The notes: a model not told the origin generated them from the sequence alone. A DNA stretch of 64,000 nt from Mycobacterium sp. 1245111.1 (GCF_001673405.1 NZ_LZLV01000026.1:1-64000); one strand, 5' to 3'; counted from the stretch's first letter, positions 31,095 to 40,788 are shown. Numbers and translations: made by a program.

Positions 31095-33250
31095 TTGAGA
31101 CCGGCGGCGTCCATCCCGCGCAGCTCTTTCTTCAGATCAGCGATCTCGTCGCGGAATCGAGCGGCCAGCTCGAACTGCAGGTCACGAGCCGCGGTCATCA
31201 TCTGCTCGGTGAGGTCCTTGATCAGGTCGGCCAGCTCGGCCCGCGGCATGTTCGAGGTGTCACGCCCCTCGATGACCCCGGCGCTGACCGCCCGGCCCGG
31301 CTCACCCTGCGCGCGCCGGCCCCGCGAGGCATTGCGGCCCGACCCGCCGACCTCGACGCCCGCCGTGTCGTCGGCCTCGCGGTACACCTGGTCGAGGATG
31401 TCGGCGATCTTCTTGCGCAGCGGCTGCGGGTCGATGCCGTTCGCCTCGTTATAGGCAACCTGCTTGGCGCGGCGTCGTTCGGTCTCGTCGATCGCCTCTT
31501 TCATCGAATCGGTAATCGAGTCGGCGTACATGTGGACCTCGCCGGAGACGTTGCGGGCCGCGCGGCCGATGGTCTGGATCAGGCTGCGCGACGAGCGCAG
31601 GAATCCCTCCTTGTCGGCGTCGAGGATCGCGACCAGCGACACCTCGGGCAGGTCGAGGCCCTCGCGGAGCAGGTTGATGCCGATGAGCACGTCGTAGTCA
31701 CCCAGCCGCAATTGGCGCAGCAGCTCGACACGCCGCAGCGTGTCGACCTCGGAGTGCAGGTAACGCACCCGGATACCCAATTCCAGCAGGTAATCGGTGA
31801 GGTCCTCGGCCATCTTCTTGGTCAACGTCGTCACCAGGACCCGCTGGTCGGCCTCGGCGCGCTTGCGGATCTCGCCGATCAGGTCGTCGATCTGCCCCTT
31901 GGTCGGTTTGACCACGACCTTCGGGTCGACCAGGCCGGTGGGGCGAATCACCTGCTCGACGAACTCCCCGCCGGCCTGACTCAGCTCATAGGGGCCCGGT
32001 GTTGCCGAGAGGTACACCGTCTGCCCGATCCGGTCGGCGAACTCCTCCCACGTCAACGGCCGGTTGTCACACGCCGACGGCAGCCGGAAGCCGTATTCGA
32101 CCAGGTTCCGCTTGCGGGACATGTCGCCCTCGTACATGCCGCCGATCTGCGGCACCGTCACGTGTGACTCGTCGATCACCATCAGGAAGTCTTCGGGGAA
32201 GTAGTCCAGCAGCGTCGCGGGTGGCGAGCCCGGTCCGCGGGCGTCGATGTGCCGCGAATAGTTCTCGATGCCCGAGCAGAACCCGACCTGACGCATCATC
32301 TCGACGTCGTAGTTGGTCCGCATCCGCAGCCGTTGCGCCTCCAACAGCTTGCCCTGGCCCTCGAGCTCGGCCAGCCGCTCCTCGAGTTCCTGCTCGATGG
32401 TCGAGATCGCCTGCGCCATCCGCTCCGGGCCCGCCACGTAGTGAGTCGCTGGAAAGATGCGCAGCGAATCGACTTGGCGCACAACGTCGCCCGTGAGCGG
32501 GTGCAGGTAGTACAGCGCCTCGATCTCGTCGCCGAAGTACTCGATGCGCACCGCGAGTTCCTCGTACGACGGGATGATCTCGACGGTGTCGCCGCGCACT
32601 CGGAATGACCCGCGAGTGAACGACATGTCGTTGCGGGTGTACTGCACGTCGACCAGTAGCCGCAGCAGCCCGTCGCGCGGCACCTCGGTGCCGACCTTCA
32701 GTTCCACCGACCGGTCCAGGTAGGACTGCGGCGTGCCCAGCCCGTAGATGCAGGACACCGACGCGACAACCACCACGTCACGGCGCGACAGCAGCGACGA
32801 CGTCGCGGAGTGCCGCAGCCGCTCGACGTCGTCGTTGATCGAGCTGTCCTTCTCGATGTAGGTGTCGGTCTGCGCGATGTACGCCTCGGGCTGGTAGTAG
32901 TCGTAGTACGAGACGAAGTATTCAACAGCGTTGTACGGCAACATCTCTCGTAATTCATTAGCCAACTGAGCGGCCAGCGTCTTGTTCGGCGCCATCACCA
33001 GCGTCGGCCGCTGCAGTCGCTCGATGAGCCATGCGGTGGTGGCCGACTTACCGGTACCGGTGGCCCCCAGCAACACGACGTCGCGCTCCCCCGCTTCGAT
33101 GCGGCGCTGTAGCTCGTCGATGGCTGCGGGTTGGTCGCCGGCGGGCGCGTATTGGCTGACGACCTCGAAACGGCCGCCGGCCCGCACCATCTCCTCGACC
33201 GGGCGGTACTCAGAGTGCGCGACCACTGGATGTTCGGTAGCAAACGCCAT
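31091..33250 (-). CDS. uvrB: Excinuclease ABC subunit B
   Basis: Damage-verifying helicase-like subunit of nucleotide excision repair, 719 residues. It has Walker A in [15 protein letters not shown], the beta-hairpin region [17 protein letters not shown] (motif II), and helicase motifs V/VI ([21 protein letters not shown]). The C-terminal UVR coiled coil ([18 protein letters not shown]) binds UvrC. The open frame extends to 33517, but ATG 33250 ([20 protein letters not shown]) is the right start: a damage promoter ends 7 bases upstream and the extra 89 residues are the antisense of the next gene. Confidence 0.98.
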   Translation of the reverse strand: MAFATEHPVVAHSEYRPVEEMVRAGGRFEVVSQYAPAGDQPAAIDELQRRIEAGERDVVLLGATGTGKSATTAWLIERLQRPTLVMAPNKTLAAQLANELREMLPYNAVEYFVSYYDYYQPEAYIAQTDTYIEKDSSINDDVERLRHSATSSLLSRRDVVVVASVSCIYGLGTPQSYLDRSVELKVGTEVPRDGLLRLLVDVQYTRNDMSFTRGSFRVRGDTVEIIPSYEELAVRIEYFGDEIEALYYLHPLTGDVVRQVDSLRIFPATHYVAGPERMAQAISTIEQELEERLAELEGQGKLLEAQRLRMRTNYDVEMMRQVGFCSGIENYSRHIDARGPGSPPATLLDYFPEDFLMVIDESHVTVPQIGGMYEGDMSRKRNLVEYGFRLPSACDNRPLTWEEFADRIGQTVYLSATPGPYELSQAGGEFVEQVIRPTGLVDPKVVVKPTKGQIDDLIGEIRKRAEADQRVLVTTLTKKMAEDLTDYLLELGIRVRYLHSEVDTLRRVELLRQLRLGDYDVLIGINLLREGLDLPEVSLVAILDADKEGFLRSSRSLIQTIGRAARNVSGEVHMYADSITDSMKEAIDETERRRAKQVAYNEANGIDPQPLRKKIADILDQVYREADDTAGVEVGGSGRNASRGRRAQGEPGRAVSAGVIEGRDTSNMPRAELADLIKDLTEQMMTAARDLQFELAARFRDEIADLKKELRGMDAAGLK

Positions 33251-33257
33251 GTTCACC

Positions 33258-33280
33258 AGGGTAGAACGCACCACCGACAT
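33258..33280 (-). promoter_or_regulatory. RecA-independent DNA-damage (PafBC-type) promoter for leaderless uvrB
   Basis: The minus strand reads ATGTCGGTG, then 8 bases, then TACCCT, one mismatch from TTGTCRGTG-N8-TANNNT. The -10 lies 7 bases before ATG 33250, so the transcript would be leaderless. Confidence 0.72.
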
Positions 33281-33314
33281 GCGGCGCGCGGCGATGATGC
33301 AGGAGGATGAGGCC

Positions 33315-34265
33315 GTGAAGCTTGCCGAGTGTCCGGTCTTCCCCGACGAGGCGGGAACCACGCTGAGCACGGACCGCGGCGCGGGTTGGCGCCTGGCGCG
33401 ACAGGCCGGCCCCGTCCTGCGCCATTCAGCGGGAAACTCGGCGTTTGCAAACTGGGTCTTTGTCGTCGGACGCGAAGAGGTGTTGGCGAATCTCGACGAC
33501 GCGAGGATGGAAGGCACCCGTGCGCTCCCCGAGCGCCATCTCGAGGCTCACCGACAGCTATTCGCACCCAAAGCCGCTCATGACATCGCAGCGGAGTTTC
33601 GTCCGACCGTCGCCGCACTGATCCATCGTTTCGTCGCCGCTGGTGGCGGTGACGCGGTGGCCGACGTGACCACACCGATGGCGAATGCCATCTTCGACAT
33701 CGTGTCGCGTCTGCAGCTGTTGCCTGTCGAGCACCTGAATGGGCAGTCCGGGCATGTTTTTTTGGAGGCGTGCCGCAACCTGTCCAAACACGCCGGCTGG
33801 CACATATTCGAGTTGGCCCGCCGCCCCGAAGTGTGCGGCACGCTTCGCCGTCAGCCTGAGCTGATCCGCGGCTTCGTCGAAGAGGTTCTGCGGCTGGAGC
33901 CGATGGTTCCGATTTGTCAACGTTTCACGACCCGGCCCACGACCGTCGGTGAGGTGGAGCTGCCGGTCGGCGTGGTGGTGATGCTGTGTATCGGCGCAGT
34001 GCAACGCGATGGCAGCGACGCCATGTCGACGGACGATCTTGTGATTGGTGTTAGGGCGCACCGGCATTGGAGTTTGGGTGCGGGGTCGATGCGCTGCCGG
34101 GGTGGCCACATCGTCCGGCAGGCGTTACGCGTGTTGGTCGAGGAGTGGGTCGAGCGGGCCGAGGAGATCGGGCTGGTTCCCGATTTCCGACCGGTCACCG
34201 AGTTCCCAGCGACCCAGACCGCTTTGTGGCTACCGCAGCTGCCGCTGGCGCCGCGAGCGTCGTAG
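33315..34265 (+). CDS. Degenerate / shortened cytochrome P450-like protein
   Basis: About 316 residues, against ~400 for a bacterial P450. The ExxR motif (EEVLRLEP), PERF-like strand region and a haem-loop remnant [16 protein letters not shown] with its cysteine are present. The B-to-G helix region is strongly shortened, and the I-helix oxygen-activation motif A-G-x-[DE]-T is replaced by [11 protein letters not shown]. It may be a decaying gene or a repurposed P450 fold; there is no stop or frameshift. GTG 33315 follows AGGAGG by about nine bases; in-frame ATGs at 33279, 33294 and 33297 are less likely. Divergent from uvrB, with only 64 bases between starts, so its promoter overlaps the uvrB control region. 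I recall no counterpart here in M. tuberculosis. Confidence 0.7.
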   Translation: MKLAECPVFPDEAGTTLSTDRGAGWRLARQAGPVLRHSAGNSAFANWVFVVGREEVLANLDDARMEGTRALPERHLEAHRQLFAPKAAHDIAAEFRPTVAALIHRFVAAGGGDAVADVTTPMANAIFDIVSRLQLLPVEHLNGQSGHVFLEACRNLSKHAGWHIFELARRPEVCGTLRRQPELIRGFVEEVLRLEPMVPICQRFTTRPTTVGEVELPVGVVVMLCIGAVQRDGSDAMSTDDLVIGVRAHRHWSLGAGSMRCRGGHIVRQALRVLVEEWVERAEEIGLVPDFRPVTEFPATQTALWLPQLPLAPRAS

Positions 34266-34279
34266 CCGCTGACAATCGG

Positions 34280-36298
34280 TCAGCCGTGCTGGCTGCTCCA
34301 CACCCGGGTTCCGGGGTCGCATTCGATGAGGTGTCCGTCCTCGGACTTCGACATGGTGAACACCGGGGTGTCAGTGCACGAGGTCCCCACCGGATGCACG
34401 CCGTTGGTCGCCGGAGCCTTGTCCCAGGTGTTGCCTTCACAGACGACCTGCTGATTGGCCGTCGAGTCGAAGGCGACCTTGTCGATGTCGGTGCACGATC
34501 CCCCCAGAACCGTCGGCGTCGAAGCGCCGACCGCCGCCGCGGTGTTGTTGGCGGCCCGCGCGGGGTCGGCGATCGTGACATCCGGCGGGGTGTCGCCGAG
34601 CCGTGACGCGACCAGCGGGATCCGCAGCATCGCTCCTTGCGATCCGCACTCGTTGCTCCCTACGGTCTGGGTTTGCACTCCGCGCAGCGTGCCGTCAGGT
34701 TCCGGGGTCAACGTCCACACCACGGTCTCCGACTGCGAGGACATCGGCCCGCCACGCGACGTCCGACACTGCACCTGAATCCGGCGGGGCTCGCTCTGCC
34801 AGCGGCCGTCGACGAAATGCAGGACTCCGACGCTGCCGCTGCTGGCGGTCTTGGCCATCGTGTGGCTGGTGTCGTCCAGTTTGGTTCCGGTGGCCGCGCA
34901 CCCCGTCGCGGTGCACGCCGACGAAAAGGCCCACCAGCTGGTGGCGCCGCCGTTGGTGCGGATGACACCGTTCGAAGTCTGCTTTGCGCGGTCGTAATCG
35001 AGACGGTAGCTGCCGTTCAGCGGTGGTGCCGTGAGCGCCGATCCCGACGACGACGTCTTGCTCACCTTCGGCGGTGCGCCCGGGTTGGTTTGCGGGGCGT
35101 CGTCCCAGGAGAAGAACGAGATCGCCCACGTCACCGACAGCGAGAGCAACCCGAGTACCGCCGCCACCGCGAGGCCGGTTTTCAGCGACACCCTTCGCCG
35201 ACGCGGCATGACCCGGGTGCGCCGGAGCGACGATCGCGGCCGGTCCTTGTCGATGCAGCCGGAAACCTGCTCGCTGAACGCCGCGGCGAACTGGCGGCAC
35301 CGCTCGAATCGGTCCGCGGGCTCCTTGGCCAGGGCCCTGCAGAACACCTCGTCGAGGCCGGCCAGGTCGGGCCGATAGTCGCTGAGCCGTGGCGGCGCCG
35401 CGTGCAGGTGCTGACCGATCACCGCGACGGGGTTGGAGCTCTGGAACGGCGGCACGCCGGTGAGCAGGTGGAATGCCGAGGCGGCCAACGCGTATTGGTC
35501 GGCGCGGCCGTCGATGTTCGACCCGACCAGCTGCTCGGGAGCCGCGTAGGCGACGGTGCCGACCGCGACGTTGGTCTCGGTGATTCCGCTGATGTCGGCG
35601 AGTTGACGGGCAACTCCGAAGTCCGCCAACAAGATTCGACGATCGTCCTCGTCGGGATGGGTGAGCAGGATGTTGGCGGGCTTGACGTCGCGGTGCAGCA
35701 GGCCTCGGGCGTGGGCGTAGTCCAGCGCCCCCGCGACCGCGGTGACAATCGCGCAGACGTCCGCCTCGGGCATCCCGCCTCGGAATCGCTCCCGCATCAG
35801 ACGGGCGGCGTCGGTGCCCTCGACGTAATCCATTGCGATCCACAGGTGGCCGTCGAACTCGCCGCGGTCGTGCACCGCGACGATGTGTGGATGCCACAGC
35901 GTCGCAGCCAAATCGGCTTCGCGGTTGAAGCGTTCGCGGAACTCGTCATCGGCGGTCGTGCCCTCGCTCAGCACCTTGAGCGCATCGCGACGCGGCAGAC
36001 GCGGGTGCTTGGCGAGGTAGACGTCGGCCATCCCGCCGGACCCCAATGGCCGCAGGATCGTGTAGCCGGCGAATGACGTCGGCGCAGCCAACGCGCTGCC
36101 GGAGTGGACGTTCACCGGTTCGCGTTGCGGCCGCGATCCGATCAACGGCACACGGGTGAGTAGCCGGGTGATACTCAGGTCCGGAAGTGACGCATAGCCA
36201 CGCTGCAGCAGACTGCGCGAGCGCGGCGGCTCTGGAGGCGTCGCCGGTGGCCGTGACTGGGCGTCCCAGCGCTCGGTAGCCCTGGTCGCCTCATCCAT
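34280..36298 (-). CDS. Receptor-type Ser/Thr protein kinase (PknF/PknI/PknJ group)
   Basis: A 672-residue transmembrane kinase. The cytosolic catalytic domain (about 78-345) has the glycine loop LGSGGMADVYLAK, the lysine in RRDALKVLSEG, HRDVKPANI, LADFGVARQ and YAAPEQ. One membrane helix follows at about 385-405 (TGLAVAAVLGLLSLSVTWAI) after an Arg-rich stretch. The ~260-residue extracytoplasmic sensor is Cys-rich (SACTATGCAATG, SNECGSQG), and its C-terminal part has two similar Cys-containing modules (GSCTDIDKVAF and GTSCTDTPVF), as in several mycobacterial kinases. It is divergent from an FHA-FHA-ABC transporter. In M. tuberculosis PknF sits beside and phosphorylates the matching transporter Rv1747, so the pair is probably functionally linked. 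The 271-base gap between them holds the promoters. Confidence 0.9.
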   Translation of the reverse strand: MDEATRATERWDAQSRPPATPPEPPRSRSLLQRGYASLPDLSITRLLTRVPLIGSRPQREPVNVHSGSALAAPTSFAGYTILRPLGSGGMADVYLAKHPRLPRRDALKVLSEGTTADDEFRERFNREADLAATLWHPHIVAVHDRGEFDGHLWIAMDYVEGTDAARLMRERFRGGMPEADVCAIVTAVAGALDYAHARGLLHRDVKPANILLTHPDEDDRRILLADFGVARQLADISGITETNVAVGTVAYAAPEQLVGSNIDGRADQYALAASAFHLLTGVPPFQSSNPVAVIGQHLHAAPPRLSDYRPDLAGLDEVFCRALAKEPADRFERCRQFAAAFSEQVSGCIDKDRPRSSLRRTRVMPRRRRVSLKTGLAVAAVLGLLSLSVTWAISFFSWDDAPQTNPGAPPKVSKTSSSGSALTAPPLNGSYRLDYDRAKQTSNGVIRTNGGATSWWAFSSACTATGCAATGTKLDDTSHTMAKTASSGSVGVLHFVDGRWQSEPRRIQVQCRTSRGGPMSSQSETVVWTLTPEPDGTLRGVQTQTVGSNECGSQGAMLRIPLVASRLGDTPPDVTIADPARAANNTAAAVGASTPTVLGGSCTDIDKVAFDSTANQQVVCEGNTWDKAPATNGVHPVGTSCTDTPVFTMSKSEDGHLIECDPGTRVWSSQHG

Positions 36299-36569
36299 CG
36301 CCGTTTCCCCCTGTCATCGCTCGATTGGCGTGTGCTTCACCACATTCCCGCTGACCCGCGAAATCTCTATGTGGGCCCAGCCTTTTCAACATCCCCCGTG
36401 GACGCTGCCGAGTGCGCAGAATTCGCGCACCGTTGCCGATCATGCCGCCAAATGTGGTGCTGTCCTGTTGTGCCACTTATGAAACAACTGTGAATCGAAC
36501 CCTGCACAACACATAGCTGAATCACAGTGCGTCCCATGGAAACCACTCCGTCGCAGAGTCGATACTGGT

Positions 36570-39137
36570 GTGGTGAGCCGACCAGCCCCACCCGTTCTGA
36601 CGATCTGGCATAACGGGTCCGAGAGCACCTTTCTGCCTGGTCACGATGTAATCATCGGTCGTGACCTAAGGGCTGACGTCCGGATTGCCGACCCGCGGAT
36701 ATCTCGCGCTCATCTGATCCTTCGTTTCGAACACGGCACCTGGGTGGCCATCGACAACGGTTCGGTGAACGGCACTTTTGTCAACGGCTACCGGCGACCG
36801 GTGGTCGACATCCACGACGGGCAAAGCATCAACGTCGGTAACGCGGGCGGCCCAAAGCTGACGTTCGAGATCGGAAGGCGCCGCGGCCGAGGCGGCACGC
36901 CCGAGCCGGGCGCACCTGAGCGCCCGCAGCAGACGATGACGTGGTCGACCCCGCCCCGTCCGATGCCGTCGGCAACGCGACCCCCGTCGGCCCCTCCTCT
37001 GCCGCCGTCGGAGCATCCGACGACCGTGCAGGGCGGGCGGCGGGCCGCAACACCGCCCGATCAGGCCACGGTCGTCAACGCGCGTTCCGCACCCGTGCAG
37101 CACGCCGTCCCGCCCACCGAAGTCACCACACTCGACGCGCGGGCTCCACACGGGGCCAACTTCGCGACCCGCTTCGTCAAACGCCTCGCTCCGAGAGCGA
37201 CCCCGGCGGCCAAGCCCGCCGGGGCGGTCACGATCGGTCGCGCATCCGACAACGACATCGTGGTCCCCGACGTGCTGGCCTCGCGGTATCACGCAACGCT
37301 GACTCTGACCCCGCTGGGCACCGAGATCCGTGACACCAGCGTCAACGGCACCTTCGTCAACGGGACCCGGGTCGGCTCGGCGATCCTGCGCGAAGGTGAC
37401 GTCGTCACCGTCGGCAACATCGACCTGGTGGTCAGCGGCGGCCTGCTGGTCCGTCGCAGCGAGACCGAGGCCGCCACCAGCACCGGCGGCCTGGAAGTCC
37501 GCAACGTCCAATACCTGGTCGAGAACGGCAAACAGCTGCTCAGCGACATCTCGCTGACCGCGCGCCCCGGCACGTTGACCGCCGTGATCGGCGGATCCGG
37601 AGCCGGAAAGAGCACTCTGGCCCGGCTGATCGCCGGGTACACCACACCAAGCTCCGGCTCGGTCACGTTCGAGGGCCACGACATTCACGCCGAGTACGCG
37701 TCGCTGCGCAGCAGGATCGGCATGGTTCCGCAGGACGACGTCGTGCACCGCCAGCTGACCGTGAACCAGGCGTTGAGCTACGCCGCCGAACTGCGCCTAC
37801 CTCCCGACACCAGCAAGGCCGACCGGACCAAGATCGTCGCGCAGGTACTCGACGAGCTCGACCTGACCAAGCACGCCCACACGCGGGTCGACAAGCTGTC
37901 CGGAGGGCAGCGCAAACGCGCCTCGGTGGCCCTCGAGCTGCTCACCGGACCGTCGCTGTTGATGCTCGACGAGCCCACCTCGGGTCTGGACCCGGCGCTG
38001 GACCTTCAGGTCATGACCATGCTGCGGCAATTGGCCGACGCGGGTCGCGTGGTGCTGGTCGTCACGCACTCGCTGTCCTACCTCGACGTGTGCGACCAAG
38101 TGCTGCTGGTCGCGCCGGGCGGCAAGACCGCCTACTGCGGGCCGCCGGACGGCATCGGCGAGGTGATGGGCACGACGAACTGGGCCAAGATCTTCAGCCA
38201 GGTCGGCGCCGATCCGGACGAGGCCAACCGCCGCTTCCGCGAACGCGAACAGCCACAGCAGCCGTCGAAGACGGGCGAGCCGGCCGATCTGGGCGAGCCG
38301 GTGCACACCAGCATCGCCCGACAGATCTCGACGATCGCCCGGCGCCAGGTTCGGCTCGTGGTCGCCGATCGGGCGTATTTCGTGTTCCTGGCGCTGCTGC
38401 CGTTCATCCTCGGCGCTCTGTCGCTGACCGTGCCGGGCAACACGGGCTTTCGTCCCGCCGGACCGCATGGCACGCCCGACGAGTCCGCGCAGATCCTGGC
38501 GCTGCTTCTGCCGGCGGCGGCGTTCATGGGCGTGGCGCTGACGATTCGCGACCTGGTGGGCGAACGCGCCATATTCCAGCGTGAGCAGGCGGTCGGACTG
38601 TCCACGACGGCGTATCTGCTGGCCAAGACGCTGGTGTTCTGCGGGTTCGCGGTGCTGCAGGCGGCCATCGTCACCGCGATCGTGGTGGGCGGCAAGGGTG
38701 CGCCGAGCCAAGGGGCAGTGCTGCTGGGTCATTCGACGGCCGCCGCCACCGGGGAGCTGTTTCTCACCGTCGCGGCGGCGTGCGTCGCCTCGGCCGTCCT
38801 GGGCCTGGCCATCTCGTCATTGGTCCGATCCAGCGAGCAGATCATGCCGCTGTTCGTGGTCGCGGTGATGGCGCAGTTGGTGCTGTGCGGCGGCATGGTC
38901 CCGGTGACCGGTCGGCTGGGGCTCGACCAGCTGTCGTGGTTGATGCCGGCCCGCTGGGGTTATGCGGCCGCGGCGTCGACGGTCGACCTGAGGCACCTGG
39001 TGCCGCCGACCCTGCTGCCGCAGGATCAGTTCTGGCAGCACACCCGTCACTTCTGGTTGCTCGACATGGGCATGCTCGCCGGGCTGACGCTGTTTTACGC
39101 CTCCTTCGTCCGCTGGAAAATCCGGCTGCGGCGCTAG
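36570..39137 (+). CDS. ABC-2 transporter with two N-terminal FHA domains (Rv1747-like)
   Basis: An 855-residue fusion, close to the length of Rv1747 (865). FHA1 (about 20-95) has VIIGRDLRADVRI, ISRAH and GSVNGTFVNG. A Pro-rich linker follows. FHA2 (about 215-290) has VTIGRASDNDIVV, SRYH and TSVNGTFVNG. The nucleotide-binding domain (about 305-540) has Walker A GGSGAGKSTLARL, signature LSGGQRKRASVAL and Walker B LLMLDEPTSGLD. The C-terminal ABC-2 membrane domain has six or so helices. FHA domains bind phosphothreonine, so the exporter is expected to be controlled by the neighbouring kinase. The export substrate is unknown; Rv1747 has been linked to cell-envelope glycolipids. Start GTG 36570 (GTG 36573 is also possible). 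Confidence 0.93.
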   Translation: MVSRPAPPVLTIWHNGSESTFLPGHDVIIGRDLRADVRIADPRISRAHLILRFEHGTWVAIDNGSVNGTFVNGYRRPVVDIHDGQSINVGNAGGPKLTFEIGRRRGRGGTPEPGAPERPQQTMTWSTPPRPMPSATRPPSAPPLPPSEHPTTVQGGRRAATPPDQATVVNARSAPVQHAVPPTEVTTLDARAPHGANFATRFVKRLAPRATPAAKPAGAVTIGRASDNDIVVPDVLASRYHATLTLTPLGTEIRDTSVNGTFVNGTRVGSAILREGDVVTVGNIDLVVSGGLLVRRSETEAATSTGGLEVRNVQYLVENGKQLLSDISLTARPGTLTAVIGGSGAGKSTLARLIAGYTTPSSGSVTFEGHDIHAEYASLRSRIGMVPQDDVVHRQLTVNQALSYAAELRLPPDTSKADRTKIVAQVLDELDLTKHAHTRVDKLSGGQRKRASVALELLTGPSLLMLDEPTSGLDPALDLQVMTMLRQLADAGRVVLVVTHSLSYLDVCDQVLLVAPGGKTAYCGPPDGIGEVMGTTNWAKIFSQVGADPDEANRRFREREQPQQPSKTGEPADLGEPVHTSIARQISTIARRQVRLVVADRAYFVFLALLPFILGALSLTVPGNTGFRPAGPHGTPDESAQILALLLPAAAFMGVALTIRDLVGERAIFQREQAVGLSTTAYLLAKTLVFCGFAVLQAAIVTAIVVGGKGAPSQGAVLLGHSTAAATGELFLTVAAACVASAVLGLAISSLVRSSEQIMPLFVVAVMAQLVLCGGMVPVTGRLGLDQLSWLMPARWGYAAAASTVDLRHLVPPTLLPQDQFWQHTRHFWLLDMGMLAGLTLFYASFVRWKIRLRR

Positions 39138-39146
39138 GGCCACGCG

Positions 39147-39650
39147 ATGCATCCGCCCAAGCACGAGACGTTCGACCTGCGCGCCCGGACCAACACCGAC
39201 CCCAAGGGGATCGTGCGGGCCGTCGACGAGTTCGTCGTGCGGCCGTGGGGCCTCTATCTGGCCCGCCCGACGCCCGGCCGGGCCCAGTTCCATTTCCTCG
39301 AATCGTGGCTGCTTCCGTCGCTGGGGTTGCGCGCCACCGTTTTTCACTACAACCCCGGCCACGAACGCGACCACGACTTCTATCTTGACGTCGGCGAGTA
39401 CACGCCGGGCCCGCACCAGTGGACGTCGGAAGACCACTACCTCGACCTGGAGGTGCGCACGCACACCGGCGTCGAGCTCGCCGACGTGGACGAACTATTC
39501 GACGCGGTCCGGCACGGTCTGTTGGCGCCCGAGGTCGGCGAATTGGCCGTCCGGCGAGCAACACACGCCGTGGAAGGCTTGGCCCGCAACCACTATGACC
39601 TCAACACCTGGCTGGCCGGCGAAGGCATGCAGCTCGATTGGCGAGACTAG
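39147..39650 (+). CDS. DUF402 protein, Rv1632c-like
   Basis: A 167-residue protein of the DUF402 (PF04167) fold. The conserved core is HYNPGHERDHDFYLDVGEYTP followed by DHYLDLEVRTHTGVELADVDEL. Related DUF402 proteins are nucleoside diphosphate phosphatases, but that activity is not established here. Homologue of Rv1632c, which in M. tuberculosis lies next to uvrB; here the kinase and transporter genes intervene. It begins 9 bases after the transporter stop and overlaps the next, convergent gene by 4 bases. Confidence 0.8.
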   Translation: MHPPKHETFDLRARTNTDPKGIVRAVDEFVVRPWGLYLARPTPGRAQFHFLESWLLPSLGLRATVFHYNPGHERDHDFYLDVGEYTPGPHQWTSEDHYLDLEVRTHTGVELADVDELFDAVRHGLLAPEVGELAVRRATHAVEGLARNHYDLNTWLAGEGMQLDWRD

Positions 39651-40219
39651 GCGCTCGCCTCCTGCGACCTGGTGTCGGCCTTCGCGTTCTCGAGCAGCGT
39701 CTCGAACAGCGTCCGGTAGTGCATGAACGCGTCGCGCTGGTGGTCTGTGCTGACAGCATCACGCTGCGAGGTGGTGACGCTGTGCGCGGCGCGGTAGCTC
39801 TCGACGATCTCGGGGTAGTCCACGGAGATGTCGGCCGCCCTGCGGTCGAAATCATCGACGGGATAACCACGTTCGCGCATCACCTCGGTCACCAGCCGAT
39901 CGGCGGCGTCTACCGCACTTGCCGGGTTGTCGACGAAGCTGGCCTGTACCTCCTGCCACCCGGTGGTGAAATTCGCAATCGCGGCCGCCGACAGCGGGAC
40001 AAGGTCGAGCTTGTCGTGTCGTCGTTCCCGCGCGGTCAGTTCACGGTTGGCGGCCTTCTCGCTGCCACTCTTGGATACCAGCCGCTGGTACTCAGGGCCG
40101 TAGTGCTGTTTGAGCCGCTGCGTCCTTCCGCGGTTGCGCAGTATGCCGCCGGCGACGACCACAGCGGGTATCGCGACGACGACGATGGCCGCGATCAGAA
40201 TCCATGCCCAAATGGTCAT
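39647..40219 (-). CDS. Conserved single-pass membrane protein of unknown function
   Basis: A 190-residue protein with one N-terminal membrane helix (WAWILIAAIVVVAIPAVVVAGGI) and a charged, mostly helical cytoplasmic domain (LKQHYGPEYQRLV, NRELTARERRHDKLDL, TTGWQEVQASFVDNPASAV, MRERGYPVDDFDRRAADISV). This layout is common in actinobacteria but has no assigned role that I know of. ATG 40219 is chosen because AGGAGG lies 5 bases upstream; the GTG at 40222 is too close to it. No partner gene is evident. Confidence 0.7.
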   Translation of the reverse strand: MTIWAWILIAAIVVVAIPAVVVAGGILRNRGRTQRLKQHYGPEYQRLVSKSGSEKAANRELTARERRHDKLDLVPLSAAAIANFTTGWQEVQASFVDNPASAVDAADRLVTEVMRERGYPVDDFDRRAADISVDYPEIVESYRAAHSVTTSQRDAVSTDHQRDAFMHYRTLFETLLENAKADTRSQEASA

Positions 40220-40328
40220 CACAGCCTCCTTCCCTACCCGCGTCGAATATCCCGCCTGTCATCTGTGCAAACGCGCTCACAGAGCATCGTCAGTTTCCCG
40301 GGCATGGTCTGGCGGGTATGGAGCACGG

Positions 40329-40784
40329 ATGGCTTTGAGCAATCACCGGCCTCATCGGCGATCAAGCAAGCGAGGACCATTTTTCGTCATCCAGCACCGC
40401 GAGCAGAGCGACGACTATTACGACTTCCGTCTCGAGATCGACGGCGTCCTGGTCTCGTGGGCCATCCCCCGTGGGCCGACCGTCAACCCGCAGAACCGGC
40501 GGATGGCACGACGGACGGAAGACCATCCCCTGGAAGACATCGCCACGAAGGTCGACGGCGCCGGTGAGGACGTATTCGTCTGGGACTGCGGCACATACGC
40601 CAACAAGACCGACCACGAGATGACGACCTGCCTGGGCCGAGGTCATTTGTCGTTCCTGCTGGACGGCGAGAAATTGCACGGCGGCTATGCGTTGACCCGG
40701 GTCCGCGAGGGTGAAGACGAGACGTGGTTGCTGGTCAAACGCCGCGATGACGTTGCCGAGCCGGTGAACCACGTCAACGGCTAG
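40329..40784 (+). CDS. Stand-alone LigD 3'-phosphoesterase-like (PE) domain protein
   Basis: A 151-residue protein consisting only of the polymerase-ligase PE domain, which in LigD trims 3' ribonucleotides and phosphates before end joining. Matching segments are FFVIQHREQSDDYYDFRLE, DGVLVSWAIPRGPTVNP, RRTEDHPLED, VFVWDCGTY and DETWLLVKRRDD. Compared with the Pseudomonas PE domain, the first catalytic His, the Asp-Phe-Arg and the His of EDHPL are kept, but the second metal-site His (normally LHYDF) is Tyr (YYDF), so the activity may be altered. The insertion between VWDCGTY and SFLL is also diverged. The start is ATG 40329. Confidence 0.78.
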   Translation: MALSNHRPHRRSSKRGPFFVIQHREQSDDYYDFRLEIDGVLVSWAIPRGPTVNPQNRRMARRTEDHPLEDIATKVDGAGEDVFVWDCGTYANKTDHEMTTCLGRGHLSFLLDGEKLHGGYALTRVREGEDETWLLVKRRDDVAEPVNHVNG

Positions 40785-40788
40785 CGGT

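Noticed and set aside
33250-33330. LexA/SOS box near uvrB (also checked at uvrA and polA)
   Set aside because: No TCGAAC-N4-GTTCGA-like sequence; a different, RecA-independent motif is present instead.
33251-33517. 89-residue N-terminal extension of uvrB
   Set aside because: Antisense to the P450-like gene, contains the promoter, and is absent from the family.
36299-36569. CRP-like half-site TGTGA in the kinase/transporter gap
   Set aside because: The nearest TCACA is far outside the N6 spacing, so it is not a credible cAMP-receptor site.
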